From the NCBI RefSeq assembly GCF_002217405.1, contig NZ_MUHE01000015.1, positions 1-64,000 on the forward strand: DNA of 64,000 nt, in the 5' to 3' direction. This document shows, one piece after another, positions 36,848 through 46,313 of this stretch; within the stretch, counting starts at the first letter, position 1, and the number at the start of each line of letters is the position of its first letter. This DNA is from Flavobacterium psychrophilum DSM 3660 = ATCC 49418 (GTDB lineage Bacteria > Bacteroidota > Bacteroidia > Flavobacteriales > Flavobacteriaceae). Below the pieces are notes generated by a model. It saw nothing but the letters and a program-made list of their open reading frames with translations, was not told the origin of the DNA and ran no database searches. The position numbers and the translations under genes were made by a program.

Positions 36848-38293
36848 TTATTTCCAACCGCCTCCTAGCTCTTTATAAACATGAACTACAGAGTTTAGTT
36901 GTTCTTTTTTTGTTTCAATTAATTCCAGTTTTGTTTCAAGAGCATCGCGCTGTGTCATCAATACCTCAAAATAATCTACTCGAGCTGACTTAAATAAATC
37001 ATTAGAAACCTCAATAGATTTGTTAAGAGCCTCTACTTGTTGTGATTTCAAATCATACCTTTTTTGCAAATTATCAATTTTAGAAAGTTGGTTCGAAATT
37101 TCTAAATAAGCATTTAAAATAGTACGCTCATAATTATACATTGCTTGAAGTTGGCGAGCATTTGCATTTTTAAATTCGGCTTTAATTGCATTTCTATTAA
37201 TTAGTGGCCCTGCAATATCGCCAGCTAAAGAGTAAAGCAATGATTCTGGCAATTGAAACAAGTAAGAGGGATTAAATGCTTGCAATCCTATTGCTCCAGA
37301 TATATCTAATGAAGGATAAAATTCTGCTCTTGCTACTTTTACATCTAATTTTGCTGCGACTAATTGTAACTCAGCTTGCTTAATATCAGGACGATTTGCT
37401 AATAATTGCGAAGGAATTCCTGATCGAATAATAGATGGTAACAACTTTAGAAAGTTACTATTATCTCTTTTTATTTCCTGCGGATAGCGAGCTAACAAAA
37501 AGTTAATTCTATTTTCTGTTTGTTTTATATCCTGAAGAATATCAAACTCTTTACTTTTAGATGATAATACTTCTGCTTCAAATTTTTGAACTGCCAATTC
37601 AGTAGCCCTAGCTGCTTGTTTCTGGATTTTTATAATTTCTAATGCGTTCGATTGTAATATTATATTTTGTTTTACAATGTCTAATTGGTTATCGAGTGCT
37701 TGCAATTCATAATACGAATCGGCTACTTCTGCAATAAGATTTGTAATTACAAAATTTTTACCTTCAATAGTAGATAAATACCTACTAACTGCTGCTTTTT
37801 TTGAATTGCGTAGCTTTTTCCAAATATCAATTTCCCAATGTGCAACAGCAGCAAGAGTATAATTTTGCAGGTTTTCAGGTACTTTATTGCCTGGTGTTAT
37901 TTCTGCAGATGCATCTCCTGCTCCTTGGCTAGTATATGTCCCAACTTTTTCAATTCCGGCACCTGCACGAAGACCAAAAGAAGGCAATAATGCTCCCTTT
38001 CGCATTCGAATATCATTCTTTGCTATTTCAATTTCCTGCAAAGTAATCATAAGTTCCTGATTATTTTTTAGCGCAACATCGATTATATCTACTAAATTTT
38101 GATCTTTAAAAAATGTTTTCCAAGGAATATTAGCTGTATTTATAGTATCTTTATTTGCAGTAATATATGATTCTGGGATTGTTTTAGTGCTTGATGATAC
38201 AACTTCAGGAGTCTTACAACTTACCACCGCTAAGCAAATGCCTAGCGGGATAAGGAATTGATATGTTTTTATTTTCTTATACATTTTGATCAA
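36848..38293 (-). CDS. Outer-membrane efflux lipoprotein (TolC/NodT family)
   Basis: A 481-residue outer-membrane channel component. The N-terminus is a lipoprotein signal with the lipobox LAVVSC at about residues 21-26. Two repeated outer-membrane-efflux domains follow, with long alpha-helical segments and the telling QAELQLVAAKLDVKVARAEFYPSLDISGAIG motif near residue 315. It forms the exit duct for the RND pump encoded next to it, and its start overlaps the pump gene end by 17 bases. The start could also be the Met4 codon. Confidence 0.93.
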   Translation of the reverse strand: MIKMYKKIKTYQFLIPLGICLAVVSCKTPEVVSSSTKTIPESYITANKDTINTANIPWKTFFKDQNLVDIIDVALKNNQELMITLQEIEIAKNDIRMRKGALLPSFGLRAGAGIEKVGTYTSQGAGDASAEITPGNKVPENLQNYTLAAVAHWEIDIWKKLRNSKKAAVSRYLSTIEGKNFVITNLIAEVADSYYELQALDNQLDIVKQNIILQSNALEIIKIQKQAARATELAVQKFEAEVLSSKSKEFDILQDIKQTENRINFLLARYPQEIKRDNSNFLKLLPSIIRSGIPSQLLANRPDIKQAELQLVAAKLDVKVARAEFYPSLDISGAIGLQAFNPSYLFQLPESLLYSLAGDIAGPLINRNAIKAEFKNANARQLQAMYNYERTILNAYLEISNQLSKIDNLQKRYDLKSQQVEALNKSIEVSNDLFKSARVDYFEVLMTQRDALETKLELIETKKEQLNSVVHVYKELGGGWK

Positions 38294-41200
38294 TTTCTTC
38301 GGTTAATGGATTGTTATTTTGTTTTTTGACCATCTTAATTTTTGCAGCAATACTACCAAATATATAATACAATCCAGGTATTAGTAATACTCCTATGACT
38401 GTTCCTAGAAGCATTCCGCCAAGTGCGGCAGTTCCTATGGTTCTGTTACCAATTTTACCCGGTCCGGAAGCAAGTGCTAATGGAACCAATCCTGCAATAA
38501 AGGCAAATGAAGTCATTAAAATAGGTCTGAATCGTACTTTTGCACCTTCCATAGCTGCTTCTAAAATAGTGGCTCCTGCTTCGTGCTTTTGAACGGCAAA
38601 TTCAACAATCAGAACCGCATTTTTACCTAATAATCCTATAAGCATTACAAAGGCTACTTGTGCATAAATGTTATTTTCTAATCCGCACATGGAAAGCAAT
38701 AAAAATGATCCAAAAATACCCGCAGGAAGTGATAGAATTACAGCAAATGGTAATACAAAACTTTCGTATTGTGCTGCTAAAACTAAATAAACAAACAGCA
38801 AACAGATTAAGAAAATATAAATAGCTTCGTTACCTCTACCTACTTCATCTTTAGAAATTCCTGCCCAATCTATACCGTATCCTCTTGGTAATTTTTTCTG
38901 GGCAACATCTTGTATTGCTTTAATGGCTTGACCACTACTGTATCCTGGTGCAGATTGTCCGCTTATTTCAGAAGCATTGTACATATTGTGCCTTGTAATT
39001 TCAGACAAACCATATACTTTTTCCATTTTCATAAATGCAGAAAACGGGACCATTTCGTCACGGCTATTTTTTACATATAACTTCATAATATCCTCTGGCA
39101 AGGCTCTGTATTCTGGCGATGTTTGTACAATTACTTTATATTGTCTATCGTATTTAATAAAACTAATTTCGTAATTACTACCTACCAAAGTAGAAAGTGT
39201 ATTCATCGCATTGTCAATCGTAATGCCTTTTTGTTGGGCAATATCGTTGTCTATTTTCATCATATACTGCGGAAAACTAGCACTATAAAAGCTAAAAACA
39301 GAGGATAGTTCGGGACGTTTGTTAAGTTCTTTTACGAAATCATTATTTACCGTTTCCATTTTTTTAAAATTGCCTGACCCAGCTTTGTCTAACAAACGCA
39401 ACTCGAATCCTCCTGCAGCTCCATAACCTGGTACAGCTGGCGGTTGAAAAAATTCGAGTGTTGCTCCAGTAATATCTTTCGATTTTTCTTCGAGCTCTTT
39501 CATAATCTCATTTGCGGAATGCTTGCGGTCTTCCCAATTTTTTAAGTTAACCAAACAAGTTCCAGAATTGGCGCCTGTTCCTTCGGTTAATATTTCAAAA
39601 CCTGCCAATGCTGATACAGATTTAACACCTTCAATTTTTTCTGAAATTTTTTGCAATTTTAAAGCCACATCATTGGTTCTTTCAAGAGATGATCCTGGAG
39701 GTGTTTGTATAATAGCATAAAACATTCCTTGGTCTTCATTTGGAATAAAACCTGTTGGCAAACTATTGTTTAAGAAAAATATTCCTGTACAGAAACCTAT
39801 AAAAGCTATAAAAGTAATCGATCTTTTGTTAACAATTTTTCCGAGTACTCCTTGGTATTTTCCTGTAAGTTGCTCGAATTTATGATTAAAACCATCTAAA
39901 AAATTATTTAAAGGGGTTTTCTTTCTAGCTACACCGTGCGTTTTTTTGAGCATCATTGCACAAAGTGCAGGGGTAAGTGTTAGTGCTACAATACCTGACA
40001 AAATGATACCAGTTGCCATTGTGATAGAAAACTGACGGTAAAATATACCTACTGGTCCTGACATAAAAGCCACAGGAATAAACACAGCAGCCATTAAAAA
40101 AGTAATAGCAATAATAGCACCGCTAATTTCGTGCATGGCTTTTTTAGTAGCCTTGAGTGGTCCTAAGTGCTCTTCTTCCATCTTGGCGTGTACGGCTTCT
40201 ATGACCACAATGGCATCATCTACAACCACACCAATAGCTAATACAAGGGCAAATAGTGTTACTAAATTTATATTTATCCCAAAAAAGTTCATAAAAGCAA
40301 ATGTTCCTACAAGCGATACCGGTACTGCAATTGCTGGGATTATTGTAGAACGCCAATCTCCTAAAAATAAGAAAACAACTAATCCTACAAGAATAAATGC
40401 TTCTATTAAAGTGTGCAGTACTTTTTCTATAGAGGCATCTAAAAATTTAGAGGCATCATAACTAATTTCATAATCAATTCCTTTTGGAAAAGATTCTTTT
40501 TTTATTTCTTCTAATCTTGCTTTTACATCTTTAATAACCTGACTGGCATTGCTTCCGTAAGATTGTTTGATAGTAATTGCTGCCGATGGATTTCCGTTTA
40601 GGTTAGAATAAATATCATACATCGAACTTCCAAATTCGATATTGGCCACATCTTTAAGTCGAAGTATTTCTCCGTTTGGACTAGATTTTATAATTATATT
40701 CCCGTATTGTTCTTGAGTGGTAAAACGACCCGAATATTTTAAAACATATTCAAAGGCTTGCGATCGTTTGCCGGAACTTTCGCCTGTTTTTCCTGGTGCA
40801 GCTTCTAAACTTTGTTGGCTTAATGCTTCCATGACTTCCGCTGCAGAAATTTTATACGCTAACATTCGGTCAGGCTTCAACCAAACACGCATCGCATATT
40901 CTCTGTTCCCAACAATATCTGCAACCCCTACTCCATTAACTCTTTTTAGTTCTGAAATTAGGTTAATATCTGCAAAGTTAAATAAGAACTTTTGGTCCAT
41001 CGTTGGATCCTTACTATACAAGTTTATGTACATTAAATTATTAGATTCTTCTCTAGTAATTTTTACGCCTTCACGAACAACAAGTGGTGGTAATTTATTT
41101 ACTACCGATGCTACTCTGTTTTGAATGTTAATAGAAGCCTGATTGGGATCTGTTCCTAAATTAAAAATAACTTGTATTGAAGCTTCTCCGTCATTTCCTG

Positions 41201-41444
41201 CATCAGAAGCAATATATTTCATTCCAGGAACTCCATTTATAGCTCTTTCTAAAGGGATTACAACTGCTTTAATTAATAATTCATTATTAGCTCCAGGATA
41301 TGAGGCTGCAACATTCACTTTTGGAGGCGAAATGGAAGGTAGTTGAGTAACAGGTAAACTGGTCATTGCCAACACCCCAAGCAAGACAATCATTAGCGAT
41401 ATTACTATCGATAGTACTGGTCTTTCTATAAATTTATTAAACAT
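38277..41444 (-). CDS. RND multidrug efflux transporter (HAE1/AcrB family)
   Basis: A 1055-residue inner-membrane proton/drug antiporter with 12 transmembrane helices and two large periplasmic loops. The N-terminus MFNKFIERPVLSIVISLMI and the TM4 motif GVVVDDAIVVIEAV with the proton-relay Asp-Asp pair are diagnostic. Further conserved stretches are IQTPPGSSLERT and GLLGKNAVLIVEFA. It is the middle gene of the order adaptor-pump-channel. The substrate range cannot be predicted. Confidence 0.96.
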   Translation of the reverse strand: MFNKFIERPVLSIVISLMIVLLGVLAMTSLPVTQLPSISPPKVNVAASYPGANNELLIKAVVIPLERAINGVPGMKYIASDAGNDGEASIQVIFNLGTDPNQASINIQNRVASVVNKLPPLVVREGVKITREESNNLMYINLYSKDPTMDQKFLFNFADINLISELKRVNGVGVADIVGNREYAMRVWLKPDRMLAYKISAAEVMEALSQQSLEAAPGKTGESSGKRSQAFEYVLKYSGRFTTQEQYGNIIIKSSPNGEILRLKDVANIEFGSSMYDIYSNLNGNPSAAITIKQSYGSNASQVIKDVKARLEEIKKESFPKGIDYEISYDASKFLDASIEKVLHTLIEAFILVGLVVFLFLGDWRSTIIPAIAVPVSLVGTFAFMNFFGININLVTLFALVLAIGVVVDDAIVVIEAVHAKMEEEHLGPLKATKKAMHEISGAIIAITFLMAAVFIPVAFMSGPVGIFYRQFSITMATGIILSGIVALTLTPALCAMMLKKTHGVARKKTPLNNFLDGFNHKFEQLTGKYQGVLGKIVNKRSITFIAFIGFCTGIFFLNNSLPTGFIPNEDQGMFYAIIQTPPGSSLERTNDVALKLQKISEKIEGVKSVSALAGFEILTEGTGANSGTCLVNLKNWEDRKHSANEIMKELEEKSKDITGATLEFFQPPAVPGYGAAGGFELRLLDKAGSGNFKKMETVNNDFVKELNKRPELSSVFSFYSASFPQYMMKIDNDIAQQKGITIDNAMNTLSTLVGSNYEISFIKYDRQYKVIVQTSPEYRALPEDIMKLYVKNSRDEMVPFSAFMKMEKVYGLSEITRHNMYNASEISGQSAPGYSSGQAIKAIQDVAQKKLPRGYGIDWAGISKDEVGRGNEAIYIFLICLLFVYLVLAAQYESFVLPFAVILSLPAGIFGSFLLLSMCGLENNIYAQVAFVMLIGLLGKNAVLIVEFAVQKHEAGATILEAAMEGAKVRFRPILMTSFAFIAGLVPLALASGPGKIGNRTIGTAALGGMLLGTVIGVLLIPGLYYIFGSIAAKIKMVKKQNNNPLTEEIDQNV

Positions 41445-41468
41445 TTTTTATGATTTAAGGTGTTATGG

Positions 41469-42551
41469 CTATTCTGCGTGTAATTTCAAATGTGAGAGTA
41501 CTGTTTCTGGTTTTTCAAAATCATATACAATTTTATCATCATCTTTCACTTTCTGAACGCCTTCAAGCAAAATTTTATCGGTTGCCGAAATTCCACTTTT
41601 TACTACATATAAATCTGTCATTTCGCCAGTTATTGTAATCTCTCTCGATTTTACAATATTATTTTTGTCTATCACAAAAACATATTTTTTGTCTTGAATT
41701 TCGTAAGTTGTTTTTTGAGGAATGACTAATGCATTTATAACAGGTATGGTCATCAAAACTTTTCCAGTTTCACCATTTTTTAATAATTTATCTGGATTTG
41801 GAAAACTAGATCTAAAGGCAACATTACCCGTTTCGCTATCAAATTCACTTTCTATAAGCTCTACTCTTCCTTTGTATTTTAAAGGTTTTCCATTTGCTAA
41901 AAGCAGGCCTACAGTATTACTACCTCGACCTTTTACATTGGCTTGATATTCTAAATATTCTGGTTCAGATACATTAAAATAAGCAAACATCTTGCTGTTG
42001 TCAGAAAGACTAGTTAGCAATTCTCCTTCATCTATGAGGCTTCCTAATTTTTTTGGAAGCCTATCTATAGTTCCTGCAAATGGTGCTCTAATTTCTGTAA
42101 ATGACAAATGAAGTTTTGCCATAGCAACTTCGGCTCGTGCTTGTTCTAGTTTGGCTTGTGCCAAAGCTTGTTCGCTTTTAGATACAATATTTTTATCGGC
42201 AAGACTCTTAGCGTTAAGCAATTCGATTTCGGCACCTTTGGCTTCTGCTTGTGCTTTTAGCAGTTCTGCTTCATACAATTTAGGCATAATTCGAAATAAT
42301 AATTGACCCGCCGCAACATATTGACCTTCATCTACATAAATATTTTGCAAAAAGCCTTTTTCTTGTGCTCTAATTTCGATATTTCTAACAGATTTTATCT
42401 GAGAAACATATTCTTTGGTAAAAGAGGTATCTATAACCATTGCATTGGTAACGGTAAATTTAATTGCTTCTTCTTTTTCTTGTTTTTTAGTTGTACAACT
42501 TGTAAGACACAACAAGGCCATTACGCCTATAAATAAAACATTTTTTTTCAT
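41469..42551 (-). CDS. RND efflux periplasmic adaptor (MFP)
   Basis: A 360-residue periplasmic adaptor lipoprotein (lipobox LTSC at residues 16-19) that links pump and channel. In order: a lipoyl-like half motif (IEIRAQEKGFLQNIYVDEGQYV), a helical hairpin (about residues 95-150) with ALAQAKLEQARAEVAMA, the second lipoyl half (IRAPFAGTIDRLPKKLGSLI), and a beta-barrel region. It is the first gene of the operon, 24 bases upstream of the pump. No regulator is adjacent. Confidence 0.95.
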   Translation of the reverse strand: MKKNVLFIGVMALLCLTSCTTKKQEKEEAIKFTVTNAMVIDTSFTKEYVSQIKSVRNIEIRAQEKGFLQNIYVDEGQYVAAGQLLFRIMPKLYEAELLKAQAEAKGAEIELLNAKSLADKNIVSKSEQALAQAKLEQARAEVAMAKLHLSFTEIRAPFAGTIDRLPKKLGSLIDEGELLTSLSDNSKMFAYFNVSEPEYLEYQANVKGRGSNTVGLLLANGKPLKYKGRVELIESEFDSETGNVAFRSSFPNPDKLLKNGETGKVLMTIPVINALVIPQKTTYEIQDKKYVFVIDKNNIVKSREITITGEMTDLYVVKSGISATDKILLEGVQKVKDDDKIVYDFEKPETVLSHLKLHAE

Positions 42552-42579
42552 TTGTTTAAATAAAAAGTGGGGCGATAAA

Positions 42580-42753
42580 ACGCTTAAATTTGGAAAAATC
42601 TGGTATTTAAAATATAGATTATTTACTAAACATGAAATAAAATCATATAAAGCAAAAGTAACTGCTATAAACTCCTTAAAGATAGGAGATTACAATTTTG
42701 GTTATCCTGAAGAATTAAAGGATCAAATTCTTAATACCCTTTGTGAAATGTAA
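42580..42753 (+). pseudogene. Possible C-terminal gene fragment
   Basis: The plus-strand frame here reads as natural protein: KFGKIWYLKYRLFTKHEIK, then SYKAKVTAINSLKIGDYNFG, then YPEELKDQILNTLCEM before TAA. The preceding part of that open frame lies antisense to the adaptor gene and is not protein-like, and no start codon is available. It looks like the tail of an eroded gene. Family unknown. Its last 31 bases overlap the end of the convergent small gene. Confidence 0.35.
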
Positions 42754-43103
42754 ATAGGATATGAATAACCGCAAAAATTAGAAAATATTTTAAAACGATT
42801 GTTGCAGGATTTTATCGTGCTTGAACAAAATTTTGGTAAAAACCAAATATTTTGAATATTGTATTTTTTTAAAAACAGTTTGTTTTCAGTAACATCATGA
42901 GATGTTAAATAATCTTCATCTAAATCTGTATCATCAATCATGGTAAGATCAAAATCTTCATTCATAAAACCTGCATTGAGCTTACTAACAAATGTTTTGG
43001 CTGAAGAATAAAGGACATGACTATGACAATTAGCTGCAAAAGAGGAATCTTTAGCGCCAACTAAGAGGAAAAAAAGTGATACAAAAAAAACTACTATTCT
43101 CAT
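42723..43103 (-). CDS. Small secreted hypothetical protein next to the RND operon
   Basis: A 126-residue protein with an N-terminal signal peptide (MRIVVFFVSLFFLLVGAKDSSFA). The mature part has an acidic region (NEDFDLTMIDDTDLDEDYLTS) and ends with a conserved-looking SYPIYISQRVLRI tail. Similar small proteins are found beside efflux genes in flavobacteria, but the role is unknown. I chose ATG 43103 because an upstream in-frame ATG (43163) would add a hydrophobic Lys/Phe-rich extension before the signal peptide. Confidence 0.6.
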   Translation of the reverse strand: MRIVVFFVSLFFLLVGAKDSSFAANCHSHVLYSSAKTFVSKLNAGFMNEDFDLTMIDDTDLDEDYLTSHDVTENKLFLKKYNIQNIWFLPKFCSSTIKSCNNRFKIFSNFCGYSYPIYISQRVLRI

Positions 43104-43212
43104 TTGGAAACAAAAGTAATGAATTTTAAAAAAGAAAAAAATAATCTTAGTTAAGAAAAACATAAAGTACCGAAAATCATTTTTATAGAGTCGTATGTAT
43201 AGTGCCTAATTT

Positions 43213-43587
43213 TCAATCCCATTCCCCATCTACATAAAACCATGTATCTCCTTCTTTTTTAAAAGTCGATTTTTCGCAATGCATCGCATATTTTTGCTTA
43301 CTATCTAAATAAAAAGCATTGAAGGTTACAATTGTTTCAGTAACATTTACAATTTCGAGTTTTACCCACTCATTTTGTGAGGCAAAAGCAAGTATTTCTT
43401 TCTTTTTATGAAATTTTCTAGTCGAAATATGTGTTGTTTCCAGAATATAACTTACATCACTAATGCAGTAAGCAGCATATCTAGAACGCATTAAAGCTTC
43501 GGCCGTAGGTGCTTTTTTTGCACCTAAGATATATGGTTCACAGCATTCTGAAAATAATTTGTTTTTATTACAATAACAATTTTTCAT
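43213..43587 (-). CDS. YchJ/UPF0225 family protein
   Basis: A 124-residue YchJ-family protein. The N-terminal zinc-binding SEC-C-like motif (CYCNKNKLFSECCEPYI) and the following AEALMRSRYAAYC are diagnostic. The C-terminal half forms an NTF2-like domain ending DTWFYVDGEWD. The precise function is unknown; SEC-C motifs bind zinc and often contact proteins or ribosomes. It stands alone. Confidence 0.88.
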   Translation of the reverse strand: MKNCYCNKNKLFSECCEPYILGAKKAPTAEALMRSRYAAYCISDVSYILETTHISTRKFHKKKEILAFASQNEWVKLEIVNVTETIVTFNAFYLDSKQKYAMHCEKSTFKKEGDTWFYVDGEWD

Positions 43588-43644
43588 AAATATTTAAAAA
43601 TAATAATTTAACAACAATATAACTAAAAATCTGTATTTATAAAG

Positions 43645-43674
43645 TTTGTAGAACAAATAAAAAATCTATTTTTG
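43645..43674 (+). promoter_or_regulatory. Promoter of the DUF4369-thioredoxin gene
   Basis: TTTG (43645-43648) and TATTTTTG (43667-43674) are spaced by 18 bases, matching the Bacteroidota promoter. The start codon is 23 bases downstream. Confidence 0.65.
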
Positions 43675-43697
43675 CATTCAAAAATAATTTAAAAAAA

Positions 43698-44845
43698 ATG
43701 AAAAAAATAATTTTAATTGCTCTTTCTGCCTTTGTAATGTCATGTACAGGAATTATTGGAAATGGGTTTAAAATTTCGGGAGAAATTAAAGGATTAGCAG
43801 ATGGTACAAATGTTTTCTTAGAAAAACAAAATAGTTCTGCCGCAGCAGGTGGCCCAATAACCATAGATACTGTACAAGTGAAGAATGGTAAATTTACTTT
43901 TGAAGGTAAAGCTGAAGAACCAGAAATACACAGCATACGTTTCGACAAAACCCAAGGTGGATTTATAGTTGTGGTTGAAAAAGGAAATATTAATGTTATA
44001 ATAAACAAAGATAGCATACAAAATGCAAAAGTTTCTGGAACATTTAATAACGACGAATTAGTGAAATATAACGCTGAAATGATGAAAATTCAGAAAAGAA
44101 TGATGGCATTTCAAAACACAAACATGTCAGTTATGCAGACTGCATCAGAAAAAAAGGATACAGTTGTAATAAACAAACTTAGAAAAGAATATACTGCATT
44201 TCAGGAAGAATTTACAACAACAAATTACAAATATATCGAAAACAATCCTAAATCATTTCTTTCCGTTTTACTTGTTGAAGGTATGTTTAATGATCCACAA
44301 GCTAATTTTGAAAAAATAAAAAAATATTACAGTGCTTTAGATGCTGATGTAAAAGCTACAAAACCTGGAAAAAACATTGAAACAAAACTTGACGCAGAAA
44401 AAAAAAATCTAAAAAAATAGATTTATCCATAGGAAAAAGCGCCCCAAATTTTACAGCAAAAAATGCTGATGGAAAATTAGTTTCGCTTAAAGAATCTCTT
44501 GGTAAAGTAACAGTTATAGATTTTTGGGCTTCTTGGTGCGCACCTTGCCGAAAAGAAAATCCAAATATGGTAAGCTTATATAAAGAGTTTCATAGCAAGG
44601 GTTTAAATATTATTGGTGTTTCTTTAGATAAAGAGGCAACCCACTGGAAAGAAGCTATCGCAAAAGATAAACTAACCTGGATAGAAGTTTCTAATTTAAA
44701 AGAATGGAATGATCCTATTGCCCTAATATATAATATAGAAAGCATTCCTACAACTTATATATTAGATGCAAGTGGGAATATTGTTGCAAAAAATCTTATT
44801 GGCAACGAACTAAAAGCTAAAATTACTGAATTATTAGCTAAATAA
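43698..44845 (+). CDS. DUF4369-TlpA-like thiol-disulfide lipoprotein, split by a -1 frameshift
   Basis: Frame 0 (43698-44420) encodes 240 residues: a lipoprotein signal (lipobox FVMSC), a DUF4369 domain (FKISGEIKGLADGTNVFLEK) and a helical linker. It stops at TAG 44418. The -1 frame then gives, without a gap, IDLSIGKSAPNFTAKNADG and a TlpA-type thioredoxin domain with WASWCAPCRKE, up to TAA at 44845. Joined, the product is about 382 residues, the usual length of flavobacterial DUF4369-TlpA proteins. A run of seven A (44411-44417) in phase A-AAA-AAA directly precedes the TAG, and a run of ten A lies at 44398-44407. It may be true recoding, phase variation, a pseudogene or a sequencing error. 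Confidence 0.8.
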
Positions 44846-44871
44846 ATTAGAAAATAAGGCAATACTAAAAG

Positions 44872-44899
44872 TCTCCTAGCAATAGGAGATTTTTATTTT
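44872..44899 (+). terminator. Intrinsic terminator after the thioredoxin-like gene
   Basis: TCTCCTA (44872-44878) pairs with TAGGAGA (44883-44889) around a 4-base loop, followed by a T-rich tract. Confidence 0.75.
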
Positions 44900-44950
44900 A
44901 CTTACATTCAAATAGTTATAAAAAATTATAAGTTTTATTTGTTTTTTTGC

Positions 44951-44980
44951 TTGCAAAACAAAAAAAATGTATTATATTTG
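44951..44980 (+). promoter_or_regulatory. Promoter of the tRNA-Tyr gene
   Basis: TTG (44951-44953) and TATATTTG (44973-44980) are spaced by 19 bases. The tRNA 5' end is 14 bases after the -7 element. Confidence 0.7.
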
Positions 44981-44993
44981 CACTGGCTATTAA

Positions 44994-45075
<82 letters not shown>

Positions 45076-45082
45076 CAAAATT

Positions 45083-45130
45083 AAACACATTTTTAAGAAG
45101 CTTGCTTCATTAAAAATGTGTTTTTTATTT
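45083..45130 (+). terminator. Terminator of tRNA-Tyr
   Basis: ACACATTTTTAA (45085-45096) pairs with TTAAAAATGTGT (45110-45121), extended inside by GAAG/CTTC, then six T. It directly follows the tRNA. Confidence 0.85.
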
Positions 45131-45149
45131 ATATATTGCACCCTAAAAA

Positions 45150-45332
45150 TTATCCAGAACTAGGATCAATCGGATCAACACTTAAATATTCAATACACTT
45201 TGCCCTATTTGGAAAAAGCTTTGGCAATAAGCTTAAGAACTTCATTGTGGTTTCTATCGACAAATTTTGAGAAACGCTTTTAGCAATAAATAGATCAAGT
45301 CGAAAACCTGTAGATTGACAAAAATTAGGCAT
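45150..45332 (-). CDS. Possible small protein or gene remnant
   Basis: A 60-codon frame (ATG 45332 to TAA 45150) reads as fairly natural protein, with FRLDLFIAKSVSQNLSIETT and FLSLLPKLFPNRAKCIEYL. There is no promoter or recognised family. It could be a small gene, a C-terminal fragment of an eroded gene or chance. Bases 45333-45445 show nothing else. Confidence 0.3.
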   Translation of the reverse strand: MPNFCQSTGFRLDLFIAKSVSQNLSIETTMKFLSLLPKLFPNRAKCIEYLSVDPIDPSSG

Positions 45333-45445
45333 AAATATTAGTTAGTCTAAAAATAAAAATACCTTTTAATGTTGTAGAAAAATGGTAATCAATTAAAACC
45401 TTAAAATGTTAATAAAAACACCCAATAAATTTAAAAAGAATACCC

Positions 45446-45453
45446 TAAATTTG
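45446..45453 (+). promoter_or_regulatory. Putative -7 element upstream of the Crp/Fnr gene
   Basis: TAAATTTG matches TAnnTTTG but lies 98 bases before the start codon, so the 5' leader would be long. No other candidate is better. Confidence 0.35.
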
Positions 45454-45551
45454 AATCAAAATTAAATCAACTCACATCATAACGTTTTGAAAATCTACAA
45501 TTAAGCACTAAATAATAACATCTAACAGATTTTTTTATAAACTGTACAAAT

Positions 45552-46178
45552 ATGAACAAGAATCTTAAAAAACTATTTCCATCGTTTTCAAATACACTAA
45601 TAGAAGATATAAATGCTAATGCAATCGATCAATCTTTTGTAGTAGGAGATGTTGTAATGAGAACAGGTCAGTACATCAAAAATACGATATTGGTTTTAAG
45701 CGGGAGCATAAAAATTTATCGTGAAGACGCTGATGGTGGTGAGTTTTTCATGTATTATTTGCAGCCAGGGCAAGCTTGTGCAATTTCTATGATTTGTGCT
45801 ACAAAAAATGAACAAAGCCAGATAATGGCAAAAGTTGTTGAAGACACAGAATTAGTTATGGTACCCTTAACCCTTATGAACAAGTGGATGATGGAACACC
45901 GCAGTTGGTACGAATTTGTTATTGATACATACAGAAGTCGTTTTGAAGAAGTTTTAGAAGTAGTAAACAGTATTGCCTTTAAAGCAATGGATGAACGTTT
46001 GGAGTTTTATTTAAAACGCCATAAAGATACTTGCGGTTGCCTAAATTTAAAATTATCGCATCAGGAAATTGCTACCGATTTAAATACCTCACGAGAAGTT
46101 ATTTCTCGATTATTAAAAAAATTAGAACAACGTGGAGTATTAAAATTACAACGAAATCATATCGAATTTTTAAAATAA
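45552..46178 (+). CDS. Crp/Fnr-family transcriptional regulator
   Basis: A 208-residue regulator with an N-terminal cyclic-nucleotide-type beta-roll (about residues 25-120) and a C-terminal winged helix. The recognition helix reads TSREVISRLLKKLEQRG, placing Arg181-Glu182 and Ser185-Arg186; E-x-x-S-R is the Fnr signature and the R-E start is Crp-like. It lacks the N-terminal four-Cys cluster of Fnr, so it probably does not bind a 4Fe-4S cluster there; DNR/NnrR-like haem sensing or other input is possible. Palindromes fitting this family lie upstream of nearby operons. It is monocistronic. Confidence 0.9.
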   Translation: MNKNLKKLFPSFSNTLIEDINANAIDQSFVVGDVVMRTGQYIKNTILVLSGSIKIYREDADGGEFFMYYLQPGQACAISMICATKNEQSQIMAKVVEDTELVMVPLTLMNKWMMEHRSWYEFVIDTYRSRFEEVLEVVNSIAFKAMDERLEFYLKRHKDTCGCLNLKLSHQEIATDLNTSREVISRLLKKLEQRGVLKLQRNHIEFLK

Positions 46179-46266
46179 AACAGGCACTAGTAATTGTATT
46201 TTCTTCAATATTTTCTTTCCTAATTTATCAGTAAAATTATTATTTTTTAAATTTTATTTCAACTAT

Positions 46267-46280
46267 GTGATAATTATCAC
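46267..46280. promoter_or_regulatory. Crp/Fnr-type palindrome upstream of tetR
   Basis: GTGATAATTATCAC is a perfect 14-base palindrome, 61 bases before the tetR start codon. With its flanks it reads TGTGA-N6-TCACT. A closely similar site precedes ccoN and the peroxiredoxin gene. Confidence 0.65.
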
Positions 46281-46313
46281 TTTACAAAAAAATATAATAT
46301 TGCAAATTTGCAG

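Noticed and set aside
42415-42579. Plus-strand frame starting antisense to the adaptor gene
   Set aside because: The sense-strand adaptor has strong motifs; only the part beyond the gene end is protein-like and that is reported separately.
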